Assembly (NCBI RefSeq): GCF_021372645.1 | Contig: NZ_JAJFUC010000035.1 | Coordinates: 1 to 64,000 of the forward strand | From: Clostridium sp. | GTDB taxonomy: Bacteria > Bacillota > Clostridia > Clostridiales > Clostridiaceae | DNA length: 64,000 nt | Direction of reading: 5' to 3' | Translations under genes and position numbers: made by a program | The notes under the pieces: generated by a model | What the model saw: only the letters and a program-made list of their open reading frames with translations | The model's database searches: none | What the model was told of the DNA's origin: nothing | Shown here: positions 63,974-64,000 of the stretch, piece after piece | Layout: each line of letters opens with the position of its first letter | Position numbering within the stretch: the first letter of the stretch is position 1

Positions 63974-64000
63974 TCGGTAGGTGAGGTTACCATAGGGATA
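63974..64000 (+). ncRNA. Probable M-box (Mg2+) riboswitch, 5' edge
   Basis: CGGTAGGTGAGGTTACCATAGGGATA at the right edge matches the start of the M-box (usual form GTTAGGTGAGGCTCC-TATAxGGAGATAC-GC), including AGGTGAGG, paired GGTTACC-like arms and GGGATA. It is cut off at 64000, so the later motifs (CTGCCC, GTCC-rich) cannot be checked. It would control a gene to the right, presumably another magnesium transporter. Confidence 0.55.

Overview
The window is AT-rich Firmicute DNA, most likely a solventogenic Clostridium of cluster I (C. beijerinckii-like). I infer this from codon use, GGAGG-type ribosome binding sites, AT-rich intergenic spacers, and gene families: a giant BadF/HgdC activase, DUF342/FapA, UPF0210 with an ACT partner, clostridial cell-wall-binding repeats and COG0523 metal GTPases. 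No rRNA, tRNA, CRISPR array or prophage is visible. The species call is inference.

Layout. 1-3.7 kb: an IS3 end cut by the window edge, two small unknown genes around a structured repeat, then the ACT/UPF0210 pair. 3.8-10.5 kb: a Cys-rich repeat miniprotein, a YgiQ radical-SAM protein, a beta-propeller lactonase, MetA (with the residue that marks an acetyltransferase), DUF1294 and a divergent cis-prenyltransferase. 10.5-19.9 kb: exonuclease III, a HAD phosphatase, a NUDIX hydrolase, transaldolase, asparaginase, a phosphoesterase, an M19 dipeptidase and an SDR, separated by broken genes (IS110, an ABC ATPase, a possible sugar kinase). 19.9-26 kb: an OmpR/histidine-kinase pair, an M16 peptidase, RecX, a transglutaminase-like protein and a TPR protein. 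26.2-32.9 kb: the 1434-residue activase and two membrane-anchored envelope proteins. 33-41 kb: two exported proteins with cell-wall-binding repeats, an AI-2E permease, an S66 peptidase and FapA. 41-46.5 kb: a guanine riboswitch controlling a purine permease and xpt, then PepT. 47-56.7 kb: a SUV3-like helicase, Prs, a YhaM-like HD exonuclease, DUF503, DAHP synthase, ornithine carbamoyltransferase and a D-2-hydroxyacid dehydrogenase. 56.7-64 kb: metal homeostasis, with two COG0523 GTPases, a cobalamin riboswitch in front of a scrambled cobalt transporter, a DUF2334 protein, CorA, and the 5' edge of a probable Mg2+ (M-box) riboswitch at the right border.

The least explained content is non-coding. 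At least four dispersed structured repeat families lie between the genes: (A) a 216-317 bp module at 824-1140 and 49742-49957, with a 3' fragment at 49526-49595; (B) a CAGGTGGAG-type hairpin followed by a roughly 110 nt structured module at 24700-24860, 46850-46990 and 49958-50065, with the hairpin alone at 1160-1215; (C) small elements with terminal inverted repeats at 24585-24686 and 36216-36294; (D) a GAAATAAGG stem element at 41079-41185, 52618-52656, 53835-53890 and 58353-58460. A further compact fold with a GNRA-type loop sits at 45540-45655. Several arms keep pairing while their sequence differs between copies, which suggests function as RNA. I recognise none of them, and they are the best candidates for something undescribed.

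A second theme is decay. Remnants of IS110, FGGY kinase (tentative), GlnQ-type and MacB-type ABC ATPases, Ppx/GppA, SNF2 helicase and CbiQ/CbiM/CbiN sit between intact housekeeping genes.
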